Below are positions 46,629-55,088 of a stretch of DNA of 64,000 nucleotides, one piece after another. The DNA lies in assembly GCA_902636025.1 (NCBI GenBank), contig CACPQG010000001.1, positions 371,636 to 435,635 on the forward strand, read 5' to 3'. How positions within the stretch are numbered: the first letter of the stretch is position 1; the number at the start of each line of letters is the position of its first letter. The notes beneath the pieces are model-generated. The model searched no databases. It was not told the origin of the DNA and saw only the letters and a list, made by a program, of their open reading frames with translations. Source of the stretch: an uncultured Pelagibacteraceae bacterium (GTDB lineage: Bacteria; Pseudomonadota; Alphaproteobacteria; Pelagibacterales; Pelagibacteraceae). A program made the position numbers and the translations under genes.

Positions 46629-46904
46629 TTACTTTTGCATGTTTTTTGCAGATCTTACTACGTTTAAAACTCCCGCTATAACTCCTACAAAAAAAAATGT
46701 TAAAATTAACCATGGTTTAGTACCAAACCAGCTATCAAAAATAAACCCAATAATACTACCCACCAGAACTGCGGCCACAAGTTCAGTGCTCATTTTGAAT
46801 GCTACCCCTAAAAGTGACGTCTTTTTATCGCTATTTTTGTTTTCATCATCAGATAACTTTTTTTTTGCAATTTCTAGGCGAGTTTTAAATTTTTCTTCGG
46901 TCAT
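46629..46904 (-). CDS. atpI: ATP synthase-associated protein AtpI
   Basis: 91 residues: a charged N-terminal half and two membrane helices. The block VLVGSIIGFIFDSWFGTKPW (about 43-62) matches the AtpI/AtpZ-type F0F1 assembly proteins, which help c-ring assembly or carry magnesium. It heads the FO operon, 2 bp after smc, with both likely on one transcript. Confidence 0.85.
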   Translation of the reverse strand: MTEEKFKTRLEIAKKKLSDDENKNSDKKTSLLGVAFKMSTELVAAVLVGSIIGFIFDSWFGTKPWLILTFFFVGVIAGVLNVVRSAKNMQK

Positions 46905-46906
46905 TA

Positions 46907-49480
46907 TTAAGCGACCATACTCTCAGCTTTCTGTAAATCAACAGCTACTAGTTGGCTGATACCTTTTTCAGGCATTGTAACACCGTAAAGTTTGTTCATT
47001 TTTGACATTGTTAAAGCATGATGGGTTACAATTACAAATCTTGTCTGAGTAATTTTCGTAAGTTCCTCAAGTAAATTACAAAACCTTGTAACATTCGCAT
47101 CATCTAGAGGTGCATCAACTTCGTCTAAAACACAAATTGGTGCAGGGTTAGTTAAAAAAACTGCAAAAATAAGTGATAAAGCTGTCAATGCTTGCTCACC
47201 TCCTGACAACAGAGTAATAGATTGAAGTCTTTTTCCTGGAGGGCTTACTAATAATTCTAAACCAGCTTCAAGAGGATCATCAGAATCTACAAGTTCAAGT
47301 TTAGCACTTCCACCATTAAATAATTTTGTATAAACCTCATTAAATTTTCTATTAACTTTTTCAAAAGCCTCCAAAAGCCTTTCCCTTCCTTTTTGATTTA
47401 ATTCACTTATGCTGTCTTTAAGTTTTGAAATTGCTTGAACTAAGTCTTGTCTATCATTTTCCATTTTTTTTATTTCAATTTCGTATTTGCTGGTTTCTTC
47501 ATCTGCTCTTAAGTTTACTGATCCTAATTTTTCTCTTTCTCTCTTTCTAGCGTCCAAAAGTTCTTCTTGTGTGACTGCATCTGGAAATTCATCTTGTTTT
47601 TCAAGATTAGAAAAACCTAACAGATTTTCTTCATTGAGGTTTAAGTCAGTATCTATTCTATCCAATAAATCAGTTCTTCTTTTATCCAGACCCTCTATAG
47701 TTGCAGTTGAGCTTGCTTTTCTCTCTCTAATTTCGATTGATGATTCTTTTGTAACATTTAATTCGTTTCTATAGTCATTTATTTGATTATCAATTTGATC
47801 AATCAAAACTTCATTTTCTTTTTTTTCATTTTCTGAAATTCTTAAACTTTCCGAAATTTGACCTTTTTTTTCAGCCTGAGTTTGTGGTTGTTTATCTAAT
47901 TCTTCTAATTTTTGGTTAAGAGTTTTTTTACGTTCATTCAATTCATTTATTTTTTTTTCAGAATTTATTAATAAATTTTTCCAACTATTAACCTCATTTT
48001 CAATAGTCTTTATTCTCTCATTTCTTTTAATAGATTCTTTTTTTAGATTTTGGTTTTTACTGTAATTATCTGCATATATTTCTTGTAATTTTTTTATATT
48101 TTCGTTTTTTTCAGAAAGATTAGATAACTTTTTATCATCATCATTCTCATTTATTGTCTGGGTTAAATAACCAATAGTTATTTGGCATGACTCTAAAATT
48201 TTAATAGCATCATCGTTATTTCTGTTTTTAACAAGTTTGATAATTTCATCAATGTTATCTTTTATTTCCCTAATTGTGTGTAGATTTTTCTTTAGATTTT
48301 CGGAACCAAAATTACTTATAAGATTATCGACTTTTTCTTGTTCTTGTTTTAAATTCTTTTTTGCAACATCTAAATCCTCGTTTGACTGTTTTTCAGTTAC
48401 ATAATATTTAGAGTCAATATCAATTAGTTCTTGTTTTTCTTCCTTCAGTCTTTTCTCGTTAGATTTAGCGTCTATAATAATACTCTTTTCTCTGTCAGTA
48501 TCACTTTCTAGAATTTTTAAAGAGCTTTTTATTTCCTCTATTTCACTTTTAATTCTCTCATTTTCCTCGTCTAATCCTTTCAATTCAAGATTTAATCTTT
48601 GAATTTTGGATAAAATTTCAAAATTTTTATCTCTTATAGGATTTACTTTCTCAGTTTCGTCATTTATTTTTTTTTCAATTAATTCTAATTTTTCATTAAA
48701 GTCTTTTACTTCGTTGTCTGCTTCGTTATTTATCTCTTTTTCAAGTTTAATTTCATTGTCAATATCTCTTAGTTTTAAATAATAGAGGCCCGCTTCAATC
48801 TTTTTAATATCTTCGGAAATATTTTTATATTTTGTAGCTTCCTCAGCTTGTTTTAATAAATTTTGCAATTGCCTTTCTTGTTGTCTTCGTAACTCATCTG
48901 CTCTCTTTAAATTATTTTCAGCCGCATCTAATCGTAGTTCCGCTTCATGTCTTCTCACATGTAAACCTGCTATACCAGCAGCTTCCTCTAATACTGCTCT
49001 TCTGTCTGTAGGTTTTGCAGTAACAAGCGCTCCTATTCTACCTTGGCTTATTATTGACGGAGAGTGTGCACCAGTAGACAAATCTGCAAAAAACATTTGA
49101 GCATCTTTTGCTCTCACTTCTTTTTCATTAATATAAAACTTTGATCCCTTATCTTTTTCTATTTTACGTTTTACTTCAATGGAATCAAAATCTTTATATT
49201 GATTTGGACCATCTTTGTTTTGATTTGAAAGTGAAATTATAACCTCTGCTAAATTTTTTGAGGGTTTATTGGAAGTTCCAGAAAATATAACATCTTCCAT
49301 CCCGGAACCTCTCATACTTTTTGCTGATGTTTCACCCATGCACCATCTTAAAGATTCTACAATATTTGATTTTCCACAACCGTTTGGTCCAACTATTCCA
49401 GTTAAACCTTTATCTATTATGAATGTTGTATTTTCAGCAAATGATTTGAAACCATTTAACTGGATTTTTTTAAACTCCAT
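46907..49480 (-). CDS. smc: SMC-family chromosome segregation ATPase, short form
   Basis: ATPase of the SMC condensin class. Both halves of the head are intact: Walker A VGPNGCGKSN (about 30-39) with FKSFAENT before it, QGRIGALVTAKPTDRRAVLEEAAGI, then near the C-terminus the signature LLSGGEQALTALSL (about 757) and Walker B CVLDEVDAPLDDAN (about 783). In between is one long coiled coil (about 170-700) with no recognisable hinge domain around the midpoint, where only a short helical stretch with a single Cys (ILESCQIT) is seen. 857 residues against the usual 1150 or so. Identity as SMC is sure; the architecture is reduced. Confidence 0.9.
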   Translation of the reverse strand: MEFKKIQLNGFKSFAENTTFIIDKGLTGIVGPNGCGKSNIVESLRWCMGETSAKSMRGSGMEDVIFSGTSNKPSKNLAEVIISLSNQNKDGPNQYKDFDSIEVKRKIEKDKGSKFYINEKEVRAKDAQMFFADLSTGAHSPSIISQGRIGALVTAKPTDRRAVLEEAAGIAGLHVRRHEAELRLDAAENNLKRADELRRQQERQLQNLLKQAEEATKYKNISEDIKKIEAGLYYLKLRDIDNEIKLEKEINNEADNEVKDFNEKLELIEKKINDETEKVNPIRDKNFEILSKIQRLNLELKGLDEENERIKSEIEEIKSSLKILESDTDREKSIIIDAKSNEKRLKEEKQELIDIDSKYYVTEKQSNEDLDVAKKNLKQEQEKVDNLISNFGSENLKKNLHTIREIKDNIDEIIKLVKNRNNDDAIKILESCQITIGYLTQTINENDDDKKLSNLSEKNENIKKLQEIYADNYSKNQNLKKESIKRNERIKTIENEVNSWKNLLINSEKKINELNERKKTLNQKLEELDKQPQTQAEKKGQISESLRISENEKKENEVLIDQIDNQINDYRNELNVTKESSIEIRERKASSTATIEGLDKRRTDLLDRIDTDLNLNEENLLGFSNLEKQDEFPDAVTQEELLDARKREREKLGSVNLRADEETSKYEIEIKKMENDRQDLVQAISKLKDSISELNQKGRERLLEAFEKVNRKFNEVYTKLFNGGSAKLELVDSDDPLEAGLELLVSPPGKRLQSITLLSGGEQALTALSLIFAVFLTNPAPICVLDEVDAPLDDANVTRFCNLLEELTKITQTRFVIVTHHALTMSKMNKLYGVTMPEKGISQLVAVDLQKAESMVA

Positions 49481-49487
49481 TTGGAGA

Positions 49488-50069
49488 CTATATCAGTTTT
49501 TCTAAGGCTTTTTTCAAGTTTTTAAAGTTTAATGCTTTTTCAAACTTTTTATCGTTAATTATTATCGTAGGAGTAGCATTTATTTTAAATTTTTTCGCTC
49601 CCTCGATTCGATCTTCCAGTATGTGATCTTCAATATTCTTGTCTGCTATGCAACTGTCAAAATTTAAATTAAAATTTTGATTTTTAATTACATCTTTTAG
49701 ATTTGAATTTAATTTTTCAATAGTATTTCCTTCCATCCAATCCTCTTGCTTTAAGTATAAAAAATGAAGAATATTTGCTTTACCATCATTTTTACAATGA
49801 GCCAATTTTGATGCGTTTAAAGCTGCAATATCCAACGGAAAATTTTTAAATTCTATCGACACCAAACCTTTATCTAAAAATTCATCTTTCAGTTTTGGAT
49901 AGACGTTTTTATGAAAGTTAGCGCAATGTGAGCAGGTTAGGGACTCATAAACTATAATTTTTACTTTTGCATTTATATTTCCCTCTATAATAGGCTTTAT
50001 TTTTTCACTTGCACTTAGACTATGATTTAAAAAAAAAAATAGAAATAAAGTGAAAATTTTATTTTTCAT
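49488..50069 (-). CDS. DsbA-like periplasmic thiol-disulfide oxidoreductase
   Basis: 193 residues with Sec signal peptide MKNKIFTLFLFFFLNHSLSA. The active site is YESLTCSHCANFHKNVYP (CSHC, about 42-45), followed by a helical insertion and the cis-Pro loop in INATPTIIINDKKFE (about 166-180). The CSHC variant and the length match the DsbA/DsbG-like (thioredoxin_4) proteins of alphaproteobacteria. It should form or isomerise disulfides in exported proteins. It lies between the DciA-like gene and smc. Confidence 0.87.
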   Translation of the reverse strand: MKNKIFTLFLFFFLNHSLSASEKIKPIIEGNINAKVKIIVYESLTCSHCANFHKNVYPKLKDEFLDKGLVSIEFKNFPLDIAALNASKLAHCKNDGKANILHFLYLKQEDWMEGNTIEKLNSNLKDVIKNQNFNLNFDSCIADKNIEDHILEDRIEGAKKFKINATPTIIINDKKFEKALNFKNLKKALEKLI

Positions 50070-50547
50070 TATCTTTAAATAATTTACTTAATTCTAAAAG
50101 TGAGTTTTTTATTTTCTCGTTTTTAATGTTTGTGATTTTTTTTGTATATTGGTTTTTTGTCACATCTTTTATTATTTCTTTTTTGAAAACTTTTTGGTTA
50201 CCATCAAAAGTTATTAATCTTATTTTTTCGACTATTGTGTCGTTAAAGTATGTATTAATTTTTTTAATAATTTCATTTTTTGAATACTCCATTTCAACCT
50301 CATGACCCCTTTTGACCATTATGTTAAGAGTTCTTGAACTAAATTTATTAGAACTTTTGAAAGATTTTGGGTAGCATACTTTGAATAATTCATCACCAAC
50401 AATGTACCTCCAATTATCAAGAGTTTCTGAAAAGATATGACCTTTCTTTTTTAAAATCTTTTTGACTTTTGTTGGTAAAGTATCTTTAAAAGATCTTAAT
50501 CCTTGAATGGATCTGTATCTCTGCTTAGAATTGGATTTATATTGCAT
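50059..50547 (-). CDS. DciA-like protein (DUF721)
   Basis: 162 residues. The block SETLDNWRYIVGDELFKVCYPKSF followed by a beta strand LNIMVKRGHEVEMEY is the DUF721 core (about 35-95). Members of this family, DciA, load or assist the replicative helicase DnaB in most bacteria. The C-terminal tail is basic and probably flexible. The start codon abuts that of mutY exactly (CATATG), and the stop overlaps the dsbA-like start by 11 bp. Confidence 0.8.
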   Translation of the reverse strand: MQYKSNSKQRYRSIQGLRSFKDTLPTKVKKILKKKGHIFSETLDNWRYIVGDELFKVCYPKSFKSSNKFSSRTLNIMVKRGHEVEMEYSKNEIIKKINTYFNDTIVEKIRLITFDGNQKVFKKEIIKDVTKNQYTKKITNIKNEKIKNSLLELSKLFKDNEK

Positions 50548-51534
50548 ATGAATAAACAGAACATACCAAAAAAAATTCTACATTGGTACGATAATAATAA
50601 AAGACCTTTACCGTGGAGAAGAAATAATACAAAAAAGCAACATGAATATTTTACTTTAGTAAGTGAGTTTATGCTTCAACAAACTCAAGTAAAAACAGTT
50701 ATTCCATTTTTTAATAGATTTATTAAAAAATTTCCAAATCTCAAATCTTTAGCTAATGCAGATGAAAATAGTATACTTAAATATTGGGAGGGTCTCGGTT
50801 ATTATTCAAGAGCAAAAAATCTTAAGAAGACAGCTACTATATTAATAAAAGAACATCGTGGAAATTTGCCTAAAGATTTAGAAAAACTCAAAGCCCTTCC
50901 AGGTATTGGAGAATACACATCAAGATCAATTTTATCTATTGCACATAATAAACCCTATATTCCATTGGACGGCAATGTTGAAAGAATATTAAAAAGAGTT
51001 TTCTTATTAAAAAATAAAGTTGAAATATCTAAAGAAAATTTAATTGAAAAAAAAAGTTTTTTTTCAAACTCAAAAAGATCAAGTGATTACGCTCAAGCAA
51101 TAATGGAGATAGGGGCTTTAATTTGTAGACCGTCATTACCAATATGTAATTCGTGTCCATTAACTGCTTATTGTAAAGCTTATAAAAAAAAAGATTTTGC
51201 AATAATTACAAATAATAAATTAAACAAAACTAAATATTTTGAGGCTCAGGTATATAAACGTAAAAATAAATATTTAGTAATAAAAAATAAAAAATTTAAT
51301 TTTTTAAAGAATCTAGTCATTTTTCCAATGGATGAAATTGACAAAAAAAAATATAAATTATCGATCGATAAAAAGATAAACATTAAACTATCTAATATGA
51401 ATATGAAAATAATAATTAACAAAAATAATAGTAGAAAAACAATAAAAAATAGTTTTCTTTTAGATAAATCAAACTTTAGTAAATTTATTTTACCTTCATT
51501 TACAAAAAAAATATTCAATTCGTTACCCACTTAA
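50548..51534 (+). CDS. mutY: A/G-specific adenine glycosylase MutY
   Basis: Removes adenine paired with 8-oxoguanine. The start at 50548 (MNKQNIPKKILHWYDNN) is preferred over an upstream one at 50503 that would lie in the divergent gene. 328 residues. The catalytic Glu is in EFMLQQTQV (about 36), the helix-hairpin-helix in LPGIGEYTSRSI (about 108), the catalytic Asp in LDGNVERIL (about 135). The iron-sulfur loop C-x6-C-x2-C-x5-C (about 185-201) is complete. The C-terminal 8-oxoG domain is short and weakly conserved. Confidence 0.94.
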   Translation: MNKQNIPKKILHWYDNNKRPLPWRRNNTKKQHEYFTLVSEFMLQQTQVKTVIPFFNRFIKKFPNLKSLANADENSILKYWEGLGYYSRAKNLKKTATILIKEHRGNLPKDLEKLKALPGIGEYTSRSILSIAHNKPYIPLDGNVERILKRVFLLKNKVEISKENLIEKKSFFSNSKRSSDYAQAIMEIGALICRPSLPICNSCPLTAYCKAYKKKDFAIITNNKLNKTKYFEAQVYKRKNKYLVIKNKKFNFLKNLVIFPMDEIDKKKYKLSIDKKINIKLSNMNMKIIINKNNSRKTIKNSFLLDKSNFSKFILPSFTKKIFNSLPT

Positions 51535-51535
51535 A

Positions 51536-52669
51536 ATGAAAAAAATCGCAATAATAGGTGCAGGCATTTCGGGTTTGTTTTTTGCAAACCTAATAGAAAA
51601 AAATAAATCTTATTCATATAAAATATTTGAACGAAAAAATTCAATTGATCTAAATGATGGATATGGAATACAATTATCTGTTAATAGTATTAAATTGCTT
51701 AATAATATTGGTTTTAAAAAACTTAACAATAATGAACTTTACTTTCCAAAAAAAGTCAATTTTCTAAATGCAAAAGACTCAAAAAAAATATGCGACATTG
51801 ACCTATCAAAGTTCAATAATGAAAATAATCATTATACTACGTTGAAAAGATCGAATTTAATTGAATTTCTACTAAATGGAATTCCAAAAGATAATTTGAT
51901 TTTAAATTATGAGCTTGATGATATTAAGCAAGGATATCAATCATCACTATTATCTTCAAATAATAGAACTGATGAATTTGATTATTTGGTGGCAGCTGAT
52001 GGTGTTTATTCAAAAACAAAACGAATATTATTTAAAAAAGAAGGTTTGCCCAAATACTTTAATAGTATTGCTTTAAGAGGGAACATTAAAGATTTTAATA
52101 ACTTTGATATTTCTTTATACCTTGGGCCAAACTTTCATTTTGTGATATACCCCATTAATCAAAAAAAAGAATTTAATTTTATAGCAATAATTAGAAAAGA
52201 ATTAATTCAAAAGAAAATAATCAACAAAGATTTATTGAATGATAATACTTTTAAGAAAAATTTATTAAACGAAATTTCCTCTAAATCAAATCTAAATCTA
52301 GTTGAAAAGGTCGAAGAGACTAAATGCTTTCCAATTTTTGTTAGCAAAAAATTTCTAATACCTAAATCAAATAATATTTTTTTAACTGGGGACGCATTTT
52401 ATGCATTTCCTCCTTCATTCGCACAGGGTGCATCACAATCAATAGAATCTGCAAACGAGCTTTTTTCGGATTTAAAGAACAATACCTCAAATTATTATAA
52501 AAATAGAGTTTTCAGAACTAAACAAATAATTTCAAGATCTAATCTTAATCATTTTGCATTTCATTTATCAAACCCTTTAAATATTTTTTTTAGAAACATT
52601 TGTTTGAAATATCTCTCGAAAAATGACAAATTTTTAGAAAATTATTTAGGAAAAGTTTATAACAACTAA
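51536..52669 (+). CDS. FAD-dependent aromatic-ring monooxygenase-like protein
   Basis: 377 residues of the PHBH/UbiH flavoprotein fold. FAD motif IAIIGAGISGLFFANLIE (about 4-21), the central DG motif YLVAADGVYSKTKR (about 153) and the C-terminal GDAFYAFPPSFAQGASQSIESA (GD...P, about 285-306, quoted in part). The substrate is unknown. Ubiquinone hydroxylation (UbiH/UbiF type) or catabolism of an aromatic compound are both possible. It follows mutY by 1 bp and overlaps the ccrM stop by 4 bp. Confidence 0.82.
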   Translation: MKKIAIIGAGISGLFFANLIEKNKSYSYKIFERKNSIDLNDGYGIQLSVNSIKLLNNIGFKKLNNNELYFPKKVNFLNAKDSKKICDIDLSKFNNENNHYTTLKRSNLIEFLLNGIPKDNLILNYELDDIKQGYQSSLLSSNNRTDEFDYLVAADGVYSKTKRILFKKEGLPKYFNSIALRGNIKDFNNFDISLYLGPNFHFVIYPINQKKEFNFIAIIRKELIQKKIINKDLLNDNTFKKNLLNEISSKSNLNLVEKVEETKCFPIFVSKKFLIPKSNNIFLTGDAFYAFPPSFAQGASQSIESANELFSDLKNNTSNYYKNRVFRTKQIISRSNLNHFAFHLSNPLNIFFRNICLKYLSKNDKFLENYLGKVYNN

Positions 52670-53739
52670 CTTCTTGGCCTTAATCGTTGCCTAAGATCAT
52701 CTATTGGTTTTAAGATTTTTCCTGACTGATAATGCCAATAGGTCCAACCATTGCAACTTTCAGAACCTAATATTTTAGCAGCCACCTTGTGAATTGATCC
52801 CTCATTTTTTTTATATCTTATACTCCCATCAACCATAACTTTTGCATAAATCTCCTTTTTTTTATCATAAATTTCTACTCCAGGTTTTATTACACCTAAT
52901 TCAATTAAAGATCCGAAAGGAATTCTCGGTTTTGATTTATTATTTTGAATTACATCTAAATATTCATCTTTAATCTCTTTTGTACTTTGTAATCTCTTAC
53001 TTGCAGCTTCATAATAAATTTTTTCTTTCTCAATTCCAAAGTATGATCTGCCTAGTTTTTTTGAAACTACTGCCGTTGTTCCCGATCCTAAAAAAGGATC
53101 GAATATAAAATCATTTTTATTTGAAGAGGCTAATATAATTCGATGAAGCAAGGCCTCTGGTTTTTGAGTAGAATGAACTTTCACTCCATTATTTTTCAAT
53201 CTTTCTTTACCATTACAAATAGGTAAATTCCATGTCGATCTCATCTGCAGGTCATCATTAAAAGATTTCATTGATTGATAATTGAATGTATATTTTGATT
53301 TTTTGCTTTTAGAGGCCCATATCAAAGTTTCATGTGCATTTGTAAATCTTGTACCCCTAAAATTTGGCATTGGATTATTTTTATTCCAGATTACGTCATT
53401 CAATATCCAAAAACCTAAATCCTGAACTATTTTTCCTACTCTAAATATATTATGATAACTTCCAATTACCCAAATAGATCCATTTTTCTTTAATATTCTT
53501 TTACATTCGCTTAACCAATCTGATGTGAATTTATCATATGTTTTAAAACTCTTAAACTGATCCCATTTGTCATTTACAGCATTTACTTTTGATCTGTCAG
53601 GTCTAACTAAACTATTTTGTAATTGTAAATTATATGGAGGATCTGCAAAAATTAAATCAAATGTCTCATCAGGAATTTTTTTTAGCTCTTTTAGACTATC
53701 TGCATTTAAAATTTTATTATGTAAATTTTTCAACATCAT
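52666..53739 (-). CDS. ccrM: CcrM-type adenine-N6 DNA methyltransferase (GANTC)
   Basis: Beta-class N6-adenine methyltransferase. 357 residues. Catalytic DPPY in LIFADPPYNLQL (about 29-40), the SAM motif in FDPFLGSGTTAVVSKKLG (about 217-234) and a C-terminal RAMA domain (about 270-350) ending GWTYWHYQSGKILKPIDDLRQ, the arrangement seen in Caulobacter CcrM and HinfI-like enzymes. Recognition of GANTC is inferred from the family and from GANTC sites in its own promoter. Starts at 53739 or at the next codon, 53736. Confidence 0.95.
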   Translation of the reverse strand: MMLKNLHNKILNADSLKELKKIPDETFDLIFADPPYNLQLQNSLVRPDRSKVNAVNDKWDQFKSFKTYDKFTSDWLSECKRILKKNGSIWVIGSYHNIFRVGKIVQDLGFWILNDVIWNKNNPMPNFRGTRFTNAHETLIWASKSKKSKYTFNYQSMKSFNDDLQMRSTWNLPICNGKERLKNNGVKVHSTQKPEALLHRIILASSNKNDFIFDPFLGSGTTAVVSKKLGRSYFGIEKEKIYYEAASKRLQSTKEIKDEYLDVIQNNKSKPRIPFGSLIELGVIKPGVEIYDKKKEIYAKVMVDGSIRYKKNEGSIHKVAAKILGSESCNGWTYWHYQSGKILKPIDDLRQRLRPRS

Positions 53740-53752
53740 TTTTTAAAATTTA

Positions 53753-53805
53753 ATTAGACTCCAGACCAGAATCTTCGTCAACCAGTGATTGAAAAAAAAG
53801 GACTC
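53753..53805 (-). promoter_or_regulatory. ccrM promoter with three GANTC sites
   Basis: On the minus strand TTGACG (53781-53776), a 17-base spacer and TCTAAT (53758-53753) form a good sigma-70-type promoter. Three GANTC sites lie here: 53757-53761 (overlapping the -10), 53769-53773 (in the spacer) and 53801-53805 (20 bp upstream of the -35). Transcription would start near 53746, so the leader is only about seven to ten bases. Confidence 0.65.
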
Positions 53806-53811
53806 TTCTTG

Positions 53812-54396
53812 TTACGAAATTTTTTTGAGACTCAATATATTGTGTATTGGCACGAACGTTTTTCTGTGATGCTTTGTTACACCAAATTTTTTAATCGCTT
53901 CTAAATGCTGTTTTGTGCCGTAGCCTGAATTTTTATTCCAGCCATATTTAACGAACTTTTTTGACATTTTTGAAATAAGTCTATCTCTAGAAACTTTAGC
54001 AATAATAGATGCTGCTGAAATTTCAGCTACTTTTTGGTCACCCTTAATTATAGACTTTAATTTATAACCATTCATTATTGGAGACTTATTACCATCAATC
54101 ATGATTAAAGATGGTTTAGATTTTAGTTTTTTTATAGACCGTTTCATTGCTAGCAGACTTGCTTTTAATATATTTAATTTCTCAATTTCTCTTAACGAAG
54201 CAGAGCCAATCGTCCAAATACTATTTTTTTTAATATATTTTTCTAATAAGTTTCTCTGATTTTTTGAGAGTTTTTTTGAGTCCTTAATTCTTTTTTTATC
54301 CACATGTTTTTTAAATATTACTGTGGCTGCAAAAACTGGTCCTACCAAACTTCCTCTACCAACTTCGTCGACACCAGCAATTACTTTTTTCATCAA
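53812..54396 (-). CDS. rnhB: Ribonuclease HII
   Basis: Removes ribonucleotides embedded in DNA. 194 residues. Catalytic acids in AGVDEVGRGSLVGPVFAA (DE near 6-7), LIMIDGNKSP (Asp near 100) and AEISAASIIAKVSRD (Asp near 133). It overlaps the upstream uracil-DNA glycosylase gene by 4 bp and sits 72 bp before ccrM, the neighbour order common in alphaproteobacteria. Confidence 0.95.
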   Translation of the reverse strand: MMKKVIAGVDEVGRGSLVGPVFAATVIFKKHVDKKRIKDSKKLSKNQRNLLEKYIKKNSIWTIGSASLREIEKLNILKASLLAMKRSIKKLKSKPSLIMIDGNKSPIMNGYKLKSIIKGDQKVAEISAASIIAKVSRDRLISKMSKKFVKYGWNKNSGYGTKQHLEAIKKFGVTKHHRKTFVPIHNILSLKKIS

Positions 54397-55082
54397 ATTT
54401 TAATTTTCAATTCATCAATTTTTTTTCTTATATTTTTTAAATCTTCCCAGGAATATTTTTTTTGATCAGGTTGTCTTAATAAATAAGCTGGATGGAAAGT
54501 CAGAATGGTTAAAAAAGTTTTTTGATTAATTATTATTTCTTTCCATTTACCTCTCTCTTTTGAAATTTTTAGTTTTTGACCAAATAAAGCTTCCATAGCT
54601 GTACTACCCATTAATATCAATATTTTTGGGTTTATAATTAAAATATGTTCACGTAAAAAAACTGAATATCTTTTGATTTCTGAAATTTCAGGTTTTCTAT
54701 TTTGGGGAGGTCTATAGTTAACAACGTTTGTTATATAAACATCTTCTCTTTTAATTTTAATTGCATTTAACATTTTATTCAGCAGCATCCCAGCGTCGCC
54801 AACGAATGGTTTACCCTGCATATCCTCTTTCTCCCCTGGTCCTTCTCCCACTATCATAACTTGGCTGTTTGGATTGCCGTCACTGAAAACTATATTTTTT
54901 GCAAATTTTTTAAGTTCACAATCCTCAATTGATTTAATTTTTTCTCTAAGCTCTATCAACTTTTTATCAATTCCATCATTTTCTTCATTTTTTTTTAAGC
55001 GATTTATTGGCGCGTTATCAAAAATATATTCAGATTCTATTGATTTTAAAAACGCTTGATTTAAAATTTCTTTATTAACCAT
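54393..55082 (-). CDS. Uracil-DNA glycosylase, family 4, lacking Fe-S cysteines
   Basis: 229 residues. Motif A is VMIVGEGPGEKEDMQGKPFVG (about 76-95, quoted in part) and motif B lies in LTFHPAYLLRQP (about 194), so the glycosylase core is intact. Family 4 enzymes hold a 4Fe-4S cluster with four Cys. Here only one of the first pair remains (Cys 55), and the later two positions are Tyr (about 123 in NYRPPQNRKP and about 139). It probably removes uracil from DNA without the cluster. First gene of a run with rnhB, and 6 bp from the divergent TPR gene start. Confidence 0.85.
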   Translation of the reverse strand: MVNKEILNQAFLKSIESEYIFDNAPINRLKKNEENDGIDKKLIELREKIKSIEDCELKKFAKNIVFSDGNPNSQVMIVGEGPGEKEDMQGKPFVGDAGMLLNKMLNAIKIKREDVYITNVVNYRPPQNRKPEISEIKRYSVFLREHILIINPKILILMGSTAMEALFGQKLKISKERGKWKEIIINQKTFLTILTFHPAYLLRQPDQKKYSWEDLKNIRKKIDELKIKI

Positions 55083-55088
55083 TTTGAA

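Noticed and set aside
46907-49480. smc as a truncated pseudogene
   Set aside because: Both ATPase halves are in a single uninterrupted frame with all motifs, so shortness is internal reduction and not decay.
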